Source: Gammaproteobacteria bacterium (lineage in GTDB: Bacteria; Pseudomonadota; Gammaproteobacteria; Pseudomonadales; Cellvibrionaceae). Taken from it: a stretch of DNA of 53,664 nt. Numbering within the stretch: the first letter of the stretch is position 1; each line of letters opens with the position of its first letter. The stretch spans positions 1-53,664 of the forward strand of contig JAGKWY010000008.1 of the NCBI GenBank assembly GCA_021151625.1, given 5' to 3'. The position numbers and the translations under genes are program-made. Under the pieces are notes generated by a model. It saw only the letters and a list, made by a program, of their open reading frames with translations. It had not been told where the DNA came from and searched no databases. This document shows positions 9,380 through 18,570 of this stretch, piece by piece.

Positions 9380-9598
9380 GGTAAAGCTCCTCATTCACAG
9401 TAAACAGTAGGGGTTACAAATCCGCGTTAGCGATTTCAACCCGTTCAGAATAAGGAGACAGGATTAAATGAAACTTAATTTTGCCTGCCGGGGCCCGGGT
9501 AGATTGACGCCCGTATACACCCTGTAGATACTGCCCGCATAAACCGGCCAGCGCCGGTTTTACGGAGAAATGAAGCTAATAACTGAATGGAGCGATTT

Positions 9599-11545
9599 AT
9601 GTTCAGACGTCTATACCTTGGGATTCAACTCGGCATTTTGCTTTTTTGTACTATCGTCAGTGGCGCTTACGCCGATGTCAATCTGAAGGACTACGGTGCC
9701 CTGCCAAATATGAGCATGGTCACTATTTCACCCAATGGCCAACTATTGGCTTACCGCAGTACCACCGAAAAATACGATGCGCTCATGGTGATTTCATTGA
9801 GCGATAAAAAATTACTGCTAACCCTTGATGTTTCGAAGATCGAGCCAGATGGACTCTATTTTATCAATGACGATCAAATTATTTTTCGCGCGTCTGAATA
9901 TACGCGGGTAAATGGTTTCCGTGGGAAATTTGATTTGAGTACAGCGTTTGTACTCAACATTAAAGATAAGAAAACCCGTCAACTGCTGATACCCGGCGAC
10001 AAAATTCTCGCAGGGCAAACAGGCCTTGGTGGGATTGTCGGCATCACTCCCGATGGCAACTATGCCCTAATGCCGGCATTTACCCAAATTGACAACCACT
10101 TTCCCACGCCCAAATACGCGCTCTATAAAGTTAGTCTTAAAAAGAAAAACTTGCGCGTGGTTCACTCTGGTGATTATCAGGCAATTGATTTTTTTGTGAA
10201 CGCTGAGGGCACAGCCATAGCTCAGGAAGAATTTGATGAAAAGGATGGCGAACACCGCATACTGAGTTTAAATAATAAAAAATGGGTAAAAATATTTTCC
10301 GAGAAAACAAACATTCGCAATCGCGCTTTTGTCGGCCTGACGCCCGATTACCAATCGCTGGTCATGTTGCTTACGGATGAATCCAATCGCAAAAGTTACT
10401 ACACCATGAGCCTTGCCGATGGCAGCATCAAAGGCCCGATACTCAGCCGTGATAATGCTGACATAGAAGGTGTTATCACTAATGTTAACCGTGTTGTTTA
10501 CGGGGTTCGCTACTCCGGCTTTACCCCCAGCTATCAGTTTTTTGATGAAAAATTAAATCAGCGCATGAAAGATATAGTTGCACAGTTTCCCGAACAATCA
10601 GTGTGGCTAATAGATTGGAGTCCCGATTGGAAACACTGGGTAGTTAATGTGGAAGGTTCCGACTACCCGGATGATTATTTTTTATTTAGCGAAAGTGCCG
10701 AGCCGATGTTTCTCTCATCAGGCCGTCCCAATATATTGCCAGAACAACTGCACCCTATTGGCAAGGCGACTTATGTCGCACGCGACGGGATGAAAATTCC
10801 CAGTCTCCTGACTATTCCGCGCGATAAAGTTTCCGCGATTAAAAATTTACCCACGGTCATTTATCCTCATGGCGGTCCTGCCAGCTATGATCGCGTAGGT
10901 TTTGATCCGTTTGCACAGGCATTGGCAGCGCAGGGATATTTGGTCATGCAACCACAATTCCGCGGCTCAACAGGTTTCGGTTATACCCATTACCAATCCG
11001 GCCTCGGAGAATGGGGCAAGAAGATGCAGGATGACATCAGTGATGCGGTTAAATTTCTCACCTCCAAAGGCTATGCCGACCCCAAGCGTATTTGCATCAT
11101 GGGTTCCAGCTATGGCGGTTATGCGGCTCTGGCCGGCGGCGCCTTTACGCCAGAATTGTATAAGTGTGTGGTGTCAATTAACGGTCTCGGCGACCTGAAC
11201 GATATGTATTCCTGGGACAAGTTTCAGGACGGTGCAAAGAGTGAATCGGCAGCCTACTGGGCATTGCAATACGGCAATGGCGATATAGATAAAAAGAAGC
11301 TGGCGCAAATATCGCCAGTCAATTCGGCCGATAAGTTTGCTGCGCCGGCACTATTGATTCATTCAGAGAATGACAAAATTGTGCCGATTCGCCAATCGGA
11401 AGATATGGTTAAGGCGCTGAAGAAAAATAACAAGTCGGTAGAATTGATTGAACTGGAAGGGGATAACCACCACCTCACTGAAAGCGCGACACGCCAACAA
11501 GCGCTGGAAGCCAGTATCAAATTTATTAATGCACATCTGCAATAA
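9599..11545 (+). CDS. Secreted prolyl-oligopeptidase family (S9) serine peptidase
   Basis: A 648-residue exported peptidase with signal peptide MFRRLYLGIQLGILLFCTIV ending SGAYA, an N-terminal beta-propeller (about 30-390) and a C-terminal alpha/beta hydrolase domain. The catalytic residues are visible: nucleophile in GSSYGGYAAL, aspartate in HSENDKIVPI and histidine in EGDNHHLTE. YPHGGPAS and QPQFRGSTGFG are typical of the acylaminoacyl-peptidase/dipeptidyl-peptidase branch. The start at 9599 has GGAG 6 nt upstream; the ATG at 9587 would overlap that site. It is divergent from the PepSY operon and monocistronic, followed by a terminator. Likely role: peptide degradation in the periplasm. Confidence 0.92.
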   Translation: MFRRLYLGIQLGILLFCTIVSGAYADVNLKDYGALPNMSMVTISPNGQLLAYRSTTEKYDALMVISLSDKKLLLTLDVSKIEPDGLYFINDDQIIFRASEYTRVNGFRGKFDLSTAFVLNIKDKKTRQLLIPGDKILAGQTGLGGIVGITPDGNYALMPAFTQIDNHFPTPKYALYKVSLKKKNLRVVHSGDYQAIDFFVNAEGTAIAQEEFDEKDGEHRILSLNNKKWVKIFSEKTNIRNRAFVGLTPDYQSLVMLLTDESNRKSYYTMSLADGSIKGPILSRDNADIEGVITNVNRVVYGVRYSGFTPSYQFFDEKLNQRMKDIVAQFPEQSVWLIDWSPDWKHWVVNVEGSDYPDDYFLFSESAEPMFLSSGRPNILPEQLHPIGKATYVARDGMKIPSLLTIPRDKVSAIKNLPTVIYPHGGPASYDRVGFDPFAQALAAQGYLVMQPQFRGSTGFGYTHYQSGLGEWGKKMQDDISDAVKFLTSKGYADPKRICIMGSSYGGYAALAGGAFTPELYKCVVSINGLGDLNDMYSWDKFQDGAKSESAAYWALQYGNGDIDKKKLAQISPVNSADKFAAPALLIHSENDKIVPIRQSEDMVKALKKNNKSVELIELEGDNHHLTESATRQQALEASIKFINAHLQ

Positions 11546-11586
11546 ACGCCAACACCATAATGCACTATTGAATGGCATTTGCTACC

Positions 11587-11619
11587 ACCCCTGCGCCACT
11601 TAGGTCAGGGGTTATTTTT
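11587..11619 (+). terminator. Intrinsic terminator after the S9 peptidase
   Basis: Stem ACCCCTG (11587-11593) pairs with CAGGGGT (11606-11612) across a 12-nt loop, followed by TATTTTT. The rest of the 303-bp gap up to 11848 is AT-rich and presumably holds the promoter of the glycosyltransferase gene; no further structure was seen. Confidence 0.7.
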
Positions 11620-11848
11620 AACAGTGCATTACCCGAAAATTGTTTTGCCAAACACTCCACACTATATTTGCCAACTTTTAACATCAAGTTATTAGTCAAC
11701 TCGCGTTTATGCGCCAAACATAAATGTCTTAACCAAAATTTTCACAAAAACGCACAAAGTTTCACAACTCGTTGCCGCGCAGGTTTTTATACTGGCCCGA
11801 ATCTTCCATGGAACAACCTGAATTTCCCAAGCAAGGTGGTATCTGCTT

Positions 11849-12892
11849 ATGAACTCTGGAATCCGTATACCTGGTGCGAATCATTCCATTCCTTATCATT
11901 TGCCGCGTGCGCTGCGTGTGATGCATTTTGTCGCCGATGATTCACTGGCTTTGCAAACCGCCGTGGCGCAACTGGTACAAGCTGCAAAAGCTGATAACCA
12001 ATTGGATGCACTGTTGGTTTTAGATAGAAATGCCAATCTGCACAGCGACAACCACTGGCACAGCGAAGGTATTGCGTTCAAGCAACTCAGCAGTTGGTCC
12101 AGCATCGGTCGCAGCTATGAATTTTATCGCCTCTGCCGCGAGTACCAGCCAGATGCCGTTTTTATTCACTCGTTAAATAACACTAACTGGTGCCGCGCTG
12201 TCTGCGCACGCGCAGGCGTTAAACATATTATTGCCGTCAATCAGGACACAGAAACAACTATTCCCTACGGCATTGCACTGGAGCAGTTTGCCAAAGCCGA
12301 TGAAGTTCCGTTGGGACTGCGCATTCCCGGCATTATTATGCCCAGTGGTTTTAGCGGCACCTTTCATTTGCAATTAATTCGCGCACTTGCCTGCTTGCGC
12401 GAAAAGCGTTTGTACCCACGCGTATTCCTTACTGGAACTGGCAAGCGTCGCGATCAACTGGCAGCGCAACAGCTGGGCACTGCACTGGGCCTGGATAACC
12501 AAATTCGCATCGCCGAACACTGCAGTAATTTGCCTTTCTTATTAATGCATCATCAAATTGCGATTATTGGCAACCCCGAGCAACATCAATTACATATTGC
12601 CCAGGCAATGGCCGCTGGTTGTGCCACTATAGGCATTACCGACAACACGACTAACACCGGGGCATTAATCCAGCAAGAACGCGACGGTTTGTTACTGGCC
12701 AGTGATTCCCCCGAAGTACTTGCGGAAAAACTGGAGCGTTTGTTGCGCAATTCGGCACAGGCACAACAACTGGCACGTAAAGCGCGTCTGCGTGCGCTGG
12801 AAGATTTTTCGTTAAATCGCATGCAAATGGCGTATCAACAAATTTACCATAAGCTCACGACCGGATTTATTGTTACCAATTCCGCAGCCTAA
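11849..12892 (+). CDS. GT4-like glycosyltransferase
   Basis: A 347-residue protein that looks like a two-Rossmann-fold (GT-B) sugar transferase. The C-terminal half carries the donor-site pattern: RVFLTGTGKRRDQL, then IAIIGNPEQHQLHIAQAMAAG and a trailing helix LEDFSLNRMQMAYQQIYH, as in GT4 enzymes. The usual E-x7-E motif is degenerate, so activity is uncertain. The N-terminal half is an acceptor domain with VMHFVADDS. There is no signal peptide. The next gene on the same strand is a GT2 transferase, so both may build the same surface glycan, though each has its own upstream gap. Confidence 0.7.
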   Translation: MNSGIRIPGANHSIPYHLPRALRVMHFVADDSLALQTAVAQLVQAAKADNQLDALLVLDRNANLHSDNHWHSEGIAFKQLSSWSSIGRSYEFYRLCREYQPDAVFIHSLNNTNWCRAVCARAGVKHIIAVNQDTETTIPYGIALEQFAKADEVPLGLRIPGIIMPSGFSGTFHLQLIRALACLREKRLYPRVFLTGTGKRRDQLAAQQLGTALGLDNQIRIAEHCSNLPFLLMHHQIAIIGNPEQHQLHIAQAMAAGCATIGITDNTTNTGALIQQERDGLLLASDSPEVLAEKLERLLRNSAQAQQLARKARLRALEDFSLNRMQMAYQQIYHKLTTGFIVTNSAA

Positions 12893-12903
12893 GACTAAAT
12901 AAC

Positions 12904-12924
12904 CTGCGCCCCTGGTGGGCGCAG
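12904..12924 (+). terminator. GC-rich hairpin after the GT4-like gene
   Basis: CTGCGCCC (12904-12911) pairs perfectly with GGGCGCAG (12917-12924) over a 5-nt loop, 11 bp past the stop codon. No T-run follows (CATTATTACC), so it may only slow polymerase or protect the mRNA end. Confidence 0.4.
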
Positions 12925-13071
12925 CATTATTACCACTGCAACAAATCCGTAACACTCCTCTGTAAAACTTCAGAATTTTTCATGTTCTCGCTTTTTTTAA
13001 GCTGCGTTGCAATTTTTTATCTTTCCACAAACACATAGTCGCTCAACATTATTGAGGTACGGCAATTATTT

Positions 13072-14088
13072 ATGCACACCGAATTAATTCCTGTTCCCCC
13101 TATCAACCAAGCTCCCTGGCTGAGCATCTTAATTCCAGTGTATAACGTTGCACCCTATTTGCTCGACTGCCTCAACTCAATTACGGCACAGGCCTCACCA
13201 GCCATTGAAATTATTGTGTTGGACGATTGCTCCACTGATAACTCACTGGAAATGTTGCGTGATTTTTCTGCGACATCGCCAGTCACTATCAACATCCTCC
13301 AGCATCCACACAATCGCGGATTGAGTGCGGCACGCAACACCTTGCTGGATAACGCACAAGGCGAATACATTTGGTTTATTGACTCAGACGATATGATGGT
13401 GCCCGGTGCAATTCATTCCCTGCACACACTTATCCATACACATGCCCCTGATTTGGTGCTCTGTGATTTCAGTGTTTTGCGCAACATGCAACGCTTAAAA
13501 CACCGTTTGCGCAATGAAAAACACATTCGCACTTTTCCAGAATCCGGCTCAGCACTTATGAGCGACTCCAGCGAATTATTCGCAGGGATTTTTCAAAAAC
13601 GAAAACTGCATATCTGGTCAAAAATTTCCCGCCGCTCGCTATGGGGATCCGATTTGCGTTTTCCTGAAGGGCAATTACTAGAGGATGTAGTGGTTACACC
13701 GCGGCTCTGCCTGCGGGTGAAAAACTATTTCTATGCGAATGAACCCTGGATTATTTATCGCCAGCGTGCAGGTAGCATACTGACAACACCCAGCCAGAAA
13801 AAAATTGACGATATGGCAATCGCCTGTAGTGGCATTCTGGATTTGTGGCTGCAAAAACATCCGCAGTTATCTGCAGCCGCACGTTTTCGTTTTGCACACT
13901 TTTGTGTGCGTACCCATATTTTTGTACGCCAGGAATTGCGCAAGATGCCAGAGATTCACAAACCGGATATCCATCGTTATCGCCAGGAATTTCTCAAGCA
14001 AATCCAATGGAAAAAATCGCGCATTTGCTGGGAATATATCAAGCGCGGCTGGATTTCCGGGTTGCGGCGTTTTTTGCTCGAGTACTAA
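13072..14088 (+). CDS. GT2-family glycosyltransferase
   Basis: A 338-residue GT-A fold transferase: LSILIPVYNVAPYLLDCLNS at the N-terminus, nucleotide-binding LDDCSTDNS, the acceptor GLSAARNTLL and the metal-binding FIDSDDMMV, then the general base in LLEDVVVTPRL. The tail is basic (about 290-338) and has no membrane helix, so the enzyme is cytosolic or peripherally membrane-bound. Such enzymes add sugars to LPS, capsule or exopolysaccharide. It follows the GT4-like gene by 179 bp and is convergent with the SDR gene. Confidence 0.88.
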   Translation: MHTELIPVPPINQAPWLSILIPVYNVAPYLLDCLNSITAQASPAIEIIVLDDCSTDNSLEMLRDFSATSPVTINILQHPHNRGLSAARNTLLDNAQGEYIWFIDSDDMMVPGAIHSLHTLIHTHAPDLVLCDFSVLRNMQRLKHRLRNEKHIRTFPESGSALMSDSSELFAGIFQKRKLHIWSKISRRSLWGSDLRFPEGQLLEDVVVTPRLCLRVKNYFYANEPWIIYRQRAGSILTTPSQKKIDDMAIACSGILDLWLQKHPQLSAAARFRFAHFCVRTHIFVRQELRKMPEIHKPDIHRYRQEFLKQIQWKKSRICWEYIKRGWISGLRRFLLEY

Positions 14089-14108
14089 CATCCCTGTCAG
14101 TAAAACAA

Positions 14109-14864
14109 TTACAGCATCTGACCACCGGAAATTTCGATGCGCTGCGCATTGACCCAGCGATTGCTGTCGGACAGTAATGAGGCAATGGCGGGACCTATAT
14201 CATCAGGCACACCAACGCGCCCCAATGCCGTCATAGCTGCAATTTGTTGGTTGAGTTGCTCGTTGTCGCGCACCTTGCCACCACCAAAATCGGTTTCAAT
14301 CGCGCCGGGCGCAACGGCGTTAACCGTAATACCGCGCGCGCCCAATTCTTTCGCCTGGTAACGCGTGAGCACTTCAACAGCCGCTTTCATGGCCGCGTAA
14401 GCGGAGTAACCCGGGTAGGTGATGCGGGTCAAACCCGTGGATAAATTCACTATGCGCCCGCCATCATTGATCAGGGGCAAGAGCGCCTGGGTCAGGAAAA
14501 AAGTTCCTTTCAAATGAATATTCATCAGCAGATCAAACTGCGCTTCAGTCGTTTCTGCAAAACTCGCGTGCACACCAATACCTGCGTTATTCACCAGAAA
14601 ATCAAAGCGCTCGCGCTGCCATTGTTCGCCCAGTAATTGCTGCAAACGCAACGCAAAGTCAGCAAAACTGCTGGCCTGCCCGACATCCAATTGCAAGCTC
14701 GCCGCCTTAACGCCCAGGGCTCGGGCCTCTGCCACCACGGCATCCGCTTCTTGTTGCTGGCTGTGGTAAGTAAAAATAACGTCCGCACCCTGCCTGGCTA
14801 ATGCCAGGACAGTGTTTTTGCCCAAACCGCGGCTGCCGCCGGTAACCAGTGCAATCTTGTTCAT
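14109..14864 (-). CDS. Short-chain dehydrogenase/reductase (SDR)
   Basis: A 251-residue classical SDR: NADP-binding TGGSRGLGK near the N-terminus, NNAGIG, the active-site serine region VNLSTGLTR and catalytic YAAMK, then PGAIETDFGGG. Family members are soluble NAD(P)H-dependent alcohol dehydrogenases or ketoreductases; the substrate is unknown. It is divergent from a LysR regulator with a palindromic site between them, the usual layout when the regulator controls the enzyme gene. Confidence 0.92.
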   Translation of the reverse strand: MNKIALVTGGSRGLGKNTVLALARQGADVIFTYHSQQQEADAVVAEARALGVKAASLQLDVGQASSFADFALRLQQLLGEQWQRERFDFLVNNAGIGVHASFAETTEAQFDLLMNIHLKGTFFLTQALLPLINDGGRIVNLSTGLTRITYPGYSAYAAMKAAVEVLTRYQAKELGARGITVNAVAPGAIETDFGGGKVRDNEQLNQQIAAMTALGRVGVPDDIGPAIASLLSDSNRWVNAQRIEISGGQML

Positions 14865-14972
14865 AACTGCCTCGCTAGAAGTGTTGGATTTCAGTAAGTG
14901 ACGAAAACTGATTCAGTGAAGCCAGTTTATTGCCCCGCATAGCCGAGATAAATCAGCGGAATATGATTAGAC

Positions 14973-14991
14973 TGTTCGTACATTCCGAACA
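14973..14991. promoter_or_regulatory. LysR-type binding site between SDR and LysR genes
   Basis: TGTTCG (14973-14978) and CGAACA (14986-14991) form a perfect inverted repeat with a 7-nt spacer, containing T-N11-A. It lies 12 bp before the LysR start, so it could serve autoregulation and control of the divergent SDR gene. Confidence 0.6.
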
Positions 14992-15003
14992 ATTGGAGTA
15001 ACA

Positions 15004-15903
15004 ATGAACAGATTGGATGCTATGCAAATATTTGTGCGCGTGGCCGAGCTGGCCAGCTTTACCCGCGCAGCCGAGAGCCTGGGGCTGCCCAAAGCCAGTA
15101 TTTCCACCAGTGTGCAACAACTGGAAAGTCTGCTTGGCACACGCCTGTTGCACCGCACCACACGCCGTGTGCAACTCACCCTGGACGGGCAGATTTTTTA
15201 CGAGCGCAGCAAAGACCTGCTCGCCGACGTGGATGAATTGGAAGGGCTATTCCAACAGGGTGCCACTAACCTGACCGGCCGCTTGCGCATCGACATGCCC
15301 AGCGCCATGGCCAAGAACCATATACTGCCGCGCCTGCCGGAATTTCTAACACAGCATCCACACCTACAATTGGAAATCAGCAGCACCGACCGGCGCGTTG
15401 ATTTAATTCGCGAGGGTTTTGATTGCGTTATTCGCGTGGGCAAATTAACCGATTCATCGCTGATCGCGCGCGCGCTGGGCAAGCTTGAACTATTGAATTA
15501 CGCGAGCCCTTCCTACCTGGAGCGTTTTGGTGTGCCCCAGTCGTTGGAAGATTTATCCCGACATCATTTAGTGCACTACACACCGACGCTGGGCGCAAAA
15601 TCAGCAGGATTCGAATTTGTGGAAAATGGCGAGCACAAAGCCATCGCCATGAGCGGCAATATCACCGTTAATAATTCCGATGCTTATCAAGCGGCCTGCC
15701 TTGCCGGTTTTGGCATCGCACAAATGCCGCGAATAGGCGCGCAGGAATATGTAGCAAACGGACGGCTCATTGAACTATTAACGGACTATCGCGCCGAACC
15801 CATGCAAGTGTCATTGCTCTACCCGAACCGGCGCAACCTGGTGCGACGTGTGCAAGTCTTTATGGATTGGGTAAGTGCGCAAATGCATGGCTATATCGAT
15901 TAA
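15004..15903 (+). CDS. LysR-family transcriptional regulator
   Basis: A 299-residue LTTR: N-terminal winged HTH (MDAMQIFVRVAELASFTRAA-like, with LGLPKASISTSVQQLE as the recognition helix) and a C-terminal effector-binding domain ending LVRRVQVFMDWVSAQM. The pattern is that of the common LTTR subgroup that controls a neighbouring SDR gene. TTGGAG precedes the ATG by 6 nt. The effector is unknown. Confidence 0.93.
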   Translation: MNRLDAMQIFVRVAELASFTRAAESLGLPKASISTSVQQLESLLGTRLLHRTTRRVQLTLDGQIFYERSKDLLADVDELEGLFQQGATNLTGRLRIDMPSAMAKNHILPRLPEFLTQHPHLQLEISSTDRRVDLIREGFDCVIRVGKLTDSSLIARALGKLELLNYASPSYLERFGVPQSLEDLSRHHLVHYTPTLGAKSAGFEFVENGEHKAIAMSGNITVNNSDAYQAACLAGFGIAQMPRIGAQEYVANGRLIELLTDYRAEPMQVSLLYPNRRNLVRRVQVFMDWVSAQMHGYID

Positions 15904-15919
15904 TTAGCGGAAGTAAAAT

Positions 15920-16693
15920 ATGAGCAGCATTATCTGCCCGAAATGCAATTACCACCGGCAAGCCCATGATACTCAGCAGCACCCGGATATTTGTCCCCGC
16001 TGCGGTATTGTTTACAGCAAATTTATTGCACGTCAGCTAGAGCAAAATGCGCCGGAAGAAAATGAGGTCGTTGATGATGCCCCAGAAACACATCCACCAT
16101 TGCATCAGCAATTAATCGCCGCGTTTTTGCAGGTTCCAGAAAAAATTAGCAAGGAAGTTTTTTACGCGCGCCTGGGATTATTAATCGCCCTCAGCGTCTG
16201 GGGATTTTATTTCATCAGCGCCGGAGTGGATTGGGAAAAAATCGGCAGCTCGTTTATGCACAATATCAATCTGCCATTTCACGAATTCGGCCATATTCTA
16301 TTTGTGCCACTGGGCGAATTTATGATGATCCTCGGTGGCAGTTTATTTCAGGTGCTGTTACCACTCATTTTGACATTAGTATTTGTGTTCAAACAAAAAG
16401 ATACTTTCGCCGGCAGCATTACCCTCTGGTGGTGCGGACAAAGTTTTATCGATGTTTCACCCTATATCGCCGATGCCGAATACCGCGCACTGCCCTTAGT
16501 GGGGGGCGGTGGTGAAGAATCCCACGACTGGGGTAATTTATTAACCATGCTCAATGCGCTGGAACACACCCAGGCAGTTGCCAATACCAGTTTTGCGCTA
16601 GGTACAGTGATTATTATTGTGGCGATTTTATGGGGAGGATGGATTCTTAAATCACAGAAAAAGAATTTGGTTTCAATGTACGATCAACCATAA
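15920..16693 (+). CDS. Zinc-ribbon membrane protein with HEFGH (M50-like) motif
   Basis: A 257-residue protein of unknown function. An N-terminal zinc ribbon uses C6-x2-C9 and C25-x2-C28 (ICPKCN, ICPRCG). Membrane segments lie at about 85-103, 139-157 and 224-243. Between the first two sits NLPFHEFGHILF (HEFGH at 121-125), an HExxH zinc-protease motif followed by a hydrophobic segment (GGSLFQVLLPL), a layout that recalls site-2/M50 intramembrane proteases. No clear third ligand of the NPDG type is seen, but FIDVSPY and SHDW are candidates. It follows the LysR gene by 16 bp and may be read from the same transcript. Confidence 0.75.
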   Translation: MSSIICPKCNYHRQAHDTQQHPDICPRCGIVYSKFIARQLEQNAPEENEVVDDAPETHPPLHQQLIAAFLQVPEKISKEVFYARLGLLIALSVWGFYFISAGVDWEKIGSSFMHNINLPFHEFGHILFVPLGEFMMILGGSLFQVLLPLILTLVFVFKQKDTFAGSITLWWCGQSFIDVSPYIADAEYRALPLVGGGGEESHDWGNLLTMLNALEHTQAVANTSFALGTVIIIVAILWGGWILKSQKKNLVSMYDQP

Positions 16694-16711
16694 GTTTCTG
16701 GTGAGCCAGGT

Positions 16712-16729
16712 GGCGAGGAGCTCCTCGCC
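16712..16729. terminator. 18-bp perfect palindrome between convergent genes
   Basis: GGCGAGGAG meets CTCCTCGCC with no spacer, in the 60-bp gap between the membrane-protein gene and the halogenase gene. There is no T-run on either strand, so terminator function is uncertain. Confidence 0.35.
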
Positions 16730-16753
16730 GCTGTGCGCGAACTTGAGTATTGA

Positions 16754-18265
16754 TTAGCCCTTGGGCTTACCCCAGACATCTACCCGCGCCGGGCAATACT
16801 GCTCAAGGAACTCCTGATGGCTTGGCATGGTTGCCACGGCGTTTTTCACGCCAATTTTGAAGTTGCTCAGGAATGCTTGCAGACGCTCATCTTCCATAGC
16901 ATCAGCAGCACCGTGGTAATGACGGGGCATTACGCGCTGCCCCAATAACACATGCACCCAGGAATCCAACCGGAACAGTCCGCCGGTGTTGGAAATTACA
17001 TGGCCCACATCCTTGAATAGCTGGATGCGATGCCTCAGGGATTCCGGTATCTCCATATTTTTGCAGTAGCGCCAGAAAGGCGTGTCTTGTCGCTCCGTGG
17101 TGTTGTAATGGAGCACAATAAAATCGCGGATTTCCTCAATTTCCTCCCGGGTTTCCTTGTTGAACTGGTCAACCAGGGATTGATCTATGCCGTTAAACGG
17201 GAACAGTTGCAACAGGCGAGCAGCAGTCGTCATGATGACGTGGATACTAGTGGCCTCAAGTGGCTCCACGAAACCTGCTGCCAGGCCAATGGCCACGCAG
17301 TTCTTGTTCCAGGCTTTGCGGCGGCGTCCGGTGCGCACTTTAACCGTCCATGGATCGCGTGTTTTCTTACCGGGTACTGCAGCCAGCAACTGACTGGTGG
17401 CTTCATCCACCGACATATAACGACTGCAAAAAACATAGCCATTGCCAGAGCGATGCTGCAAAGGGATGTTCCAACGCCAGCCGGCATCATGGGCGATGGC
17501 GCTGGTGTAGGGCTGTACCGGGCCGACGTTTTCCGATTGCACGGCCACCGCTGTATCGCAAGGTAACCAGTGGGACCAGTCTTCAAAACCGGTGTGCAGA
17601 GTTTGCTCAATGAGCAGTCCACGAAAGCCTGTGCAGTCAATAAACAGATCGCCTTCAATCACTTCACCGGAAGCCAGGGTCAGGGATTGGATATAACCTG
17701 AATCAGGGTGTTGGTTAATGTGTTCTATCTTGCCTTCAACGCGTTTGAGGCCGTAGCCCTCGGATATCTTGCGCAGAAATTTTGCATAGAGAGCCGCATC
17801 TATGTGGTAGGCAAAGTTGAGTTTTGAGTCAGGACGGGTGAAAAATTTGTTCTGATCTGCGGCCAACCACTCTACACAGTATTCACCCAGCTCATCTTTA
17901 AGGCCCATTTGCTGGCTGCGCAGCCAAAAATGGTGAAATTCGCAGGTCCATGACGGCTGGCCGGTAACGCCGAAGGGATGTATGTACTTGTCCCCTTTAA
18001 GGCCCCAGTTTTCAAACCAGATGGCCAGCTTGAAGGTGGCCGCCGTCTCACGCATGAACTCCTGCTCATCAATACCCATGATTTTATTAAAGGCGCGCAT
18101 AGGTGGCACAGTGGATTCGCCCACACCTATGGTGCCGATCTCTTCCGACTCAACCAGAGTGATCTCAAGCACCTTGCCCAACTGACGGGACATCAAGGCC
18201 GCAGTTACCCAACCCGACGTACCGCCACCGGCAATGACAACCCGCTTGATCTTATTTGTATTCAT
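16754..18265 (-). CDS. Flavin-dependent tryptophan halogenase family protein
   Basis: A 503-residue flavoenzyme of the tryptophan-halogenase family: dinucleotide-binding VVIAGGGTSGWVTAA at the N-terminus, VGVGESTVPPM, and the family signature GWRWNIPL (WxWxIP). These enzymes use reduced FAD, O2 and halide to make an enzyme-bound halogenating species. In Cellvibrio-like polysaccharide degraders such genes often sit with TonB receptors, where their substrate is unknown; here the gene stands alone. The start at 18265 has AGGAG 6 nt upstream, so the longer frame to 18304 is rejected. Confidence 0.9.
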   Translation of the reverse strand: MNTNKIKRVVIAGGGTSGWVTAALMSRQLGKVLEITLVESEEIGTIGVGESTVPPMRAFNKIMGIDEQEFMRETAATFKLAIWFENWGLKGDKYIHPFGVTGQPSWTCEFHHFWLRSQQMGLKDELGEYCVEWLAADQNKFFTRPDSKLNFAYHIDAALYAKFLRKISEGYGLKRVEGKIEHINQHPDSGYIQSLTLASGEVIEGDLFIDCTGFRGLLIEQTLHTGFEDWSHWLPCDTAVAVQSENVGPVQPYTSAIAHDAGWRWNIPLQHRSGNGYVFCSRYMSVDEATSQLLAAVPGKKTRDPWTVKVRTGRRRKAWNKNCVAIGLAAGFVEPLEATSIHVIMTTAARLLQLFPFNGIDQSLVDQFNKETREEIEEIRDFIVLHYNTTERQDTPFWRYCKNMEIPESLRHRIQLFKDVGHVISNTGGLFRLDSWVHVLLGQRVMPRHYHGAADAMEDERLQAFLSNFKIGVKNAVATMPSHQEFLEQYCPARVDVWGKPKG

Positions 18266-18286
18266 CGCTGCTCCTCTTTTTATTGT

Positions 18287-18304
18287 TTGCGTGGGGCCAC
18301 GCAA
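18287..18304 (-). promoter_or_regulatory. Leader hairpin upstream of the halogenase
   Basis: TTGCGTGG and CCACGCAA form a perfect 8-bp stem over a 2-nt turn, about 22 bp before the halogenase start codon. It may stabilise the mRNA or affect translation. The rest of the 305-bp gap (18266-18570) is AT-rich with no clear site or gene. Confidence 0.4.
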
Positions 18305-18570
18305 GCCTTTGTTAAGCCAGCAACCTATTGGTATACCGGAAACCTAAAGGCGCGAATTCTAGGAGCAAAGAAAAAAGCGCTTCAACAGCCTTATGATCAG
18401 TTTAAACTATGAACCCTGGCGGTCGAGGCAATAACAAAACCAATAACAATTTGGGGAAACAAATTCGACAACAACTGAATCATTATCAAGAACTCACTGC
18501 CTATCTCCTGATTACGAGTTAGTTTATTGATTTGTTGATATGGCTGGTCGTTAGTGCTGATTTTTAGTGA

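Noticed and set aside
18305..18400. LacI-type operator upstream of the halogenase
   Set aside because: GGTATACCGGAAACC looks suggestive but the two halves are not complementary around any centre.
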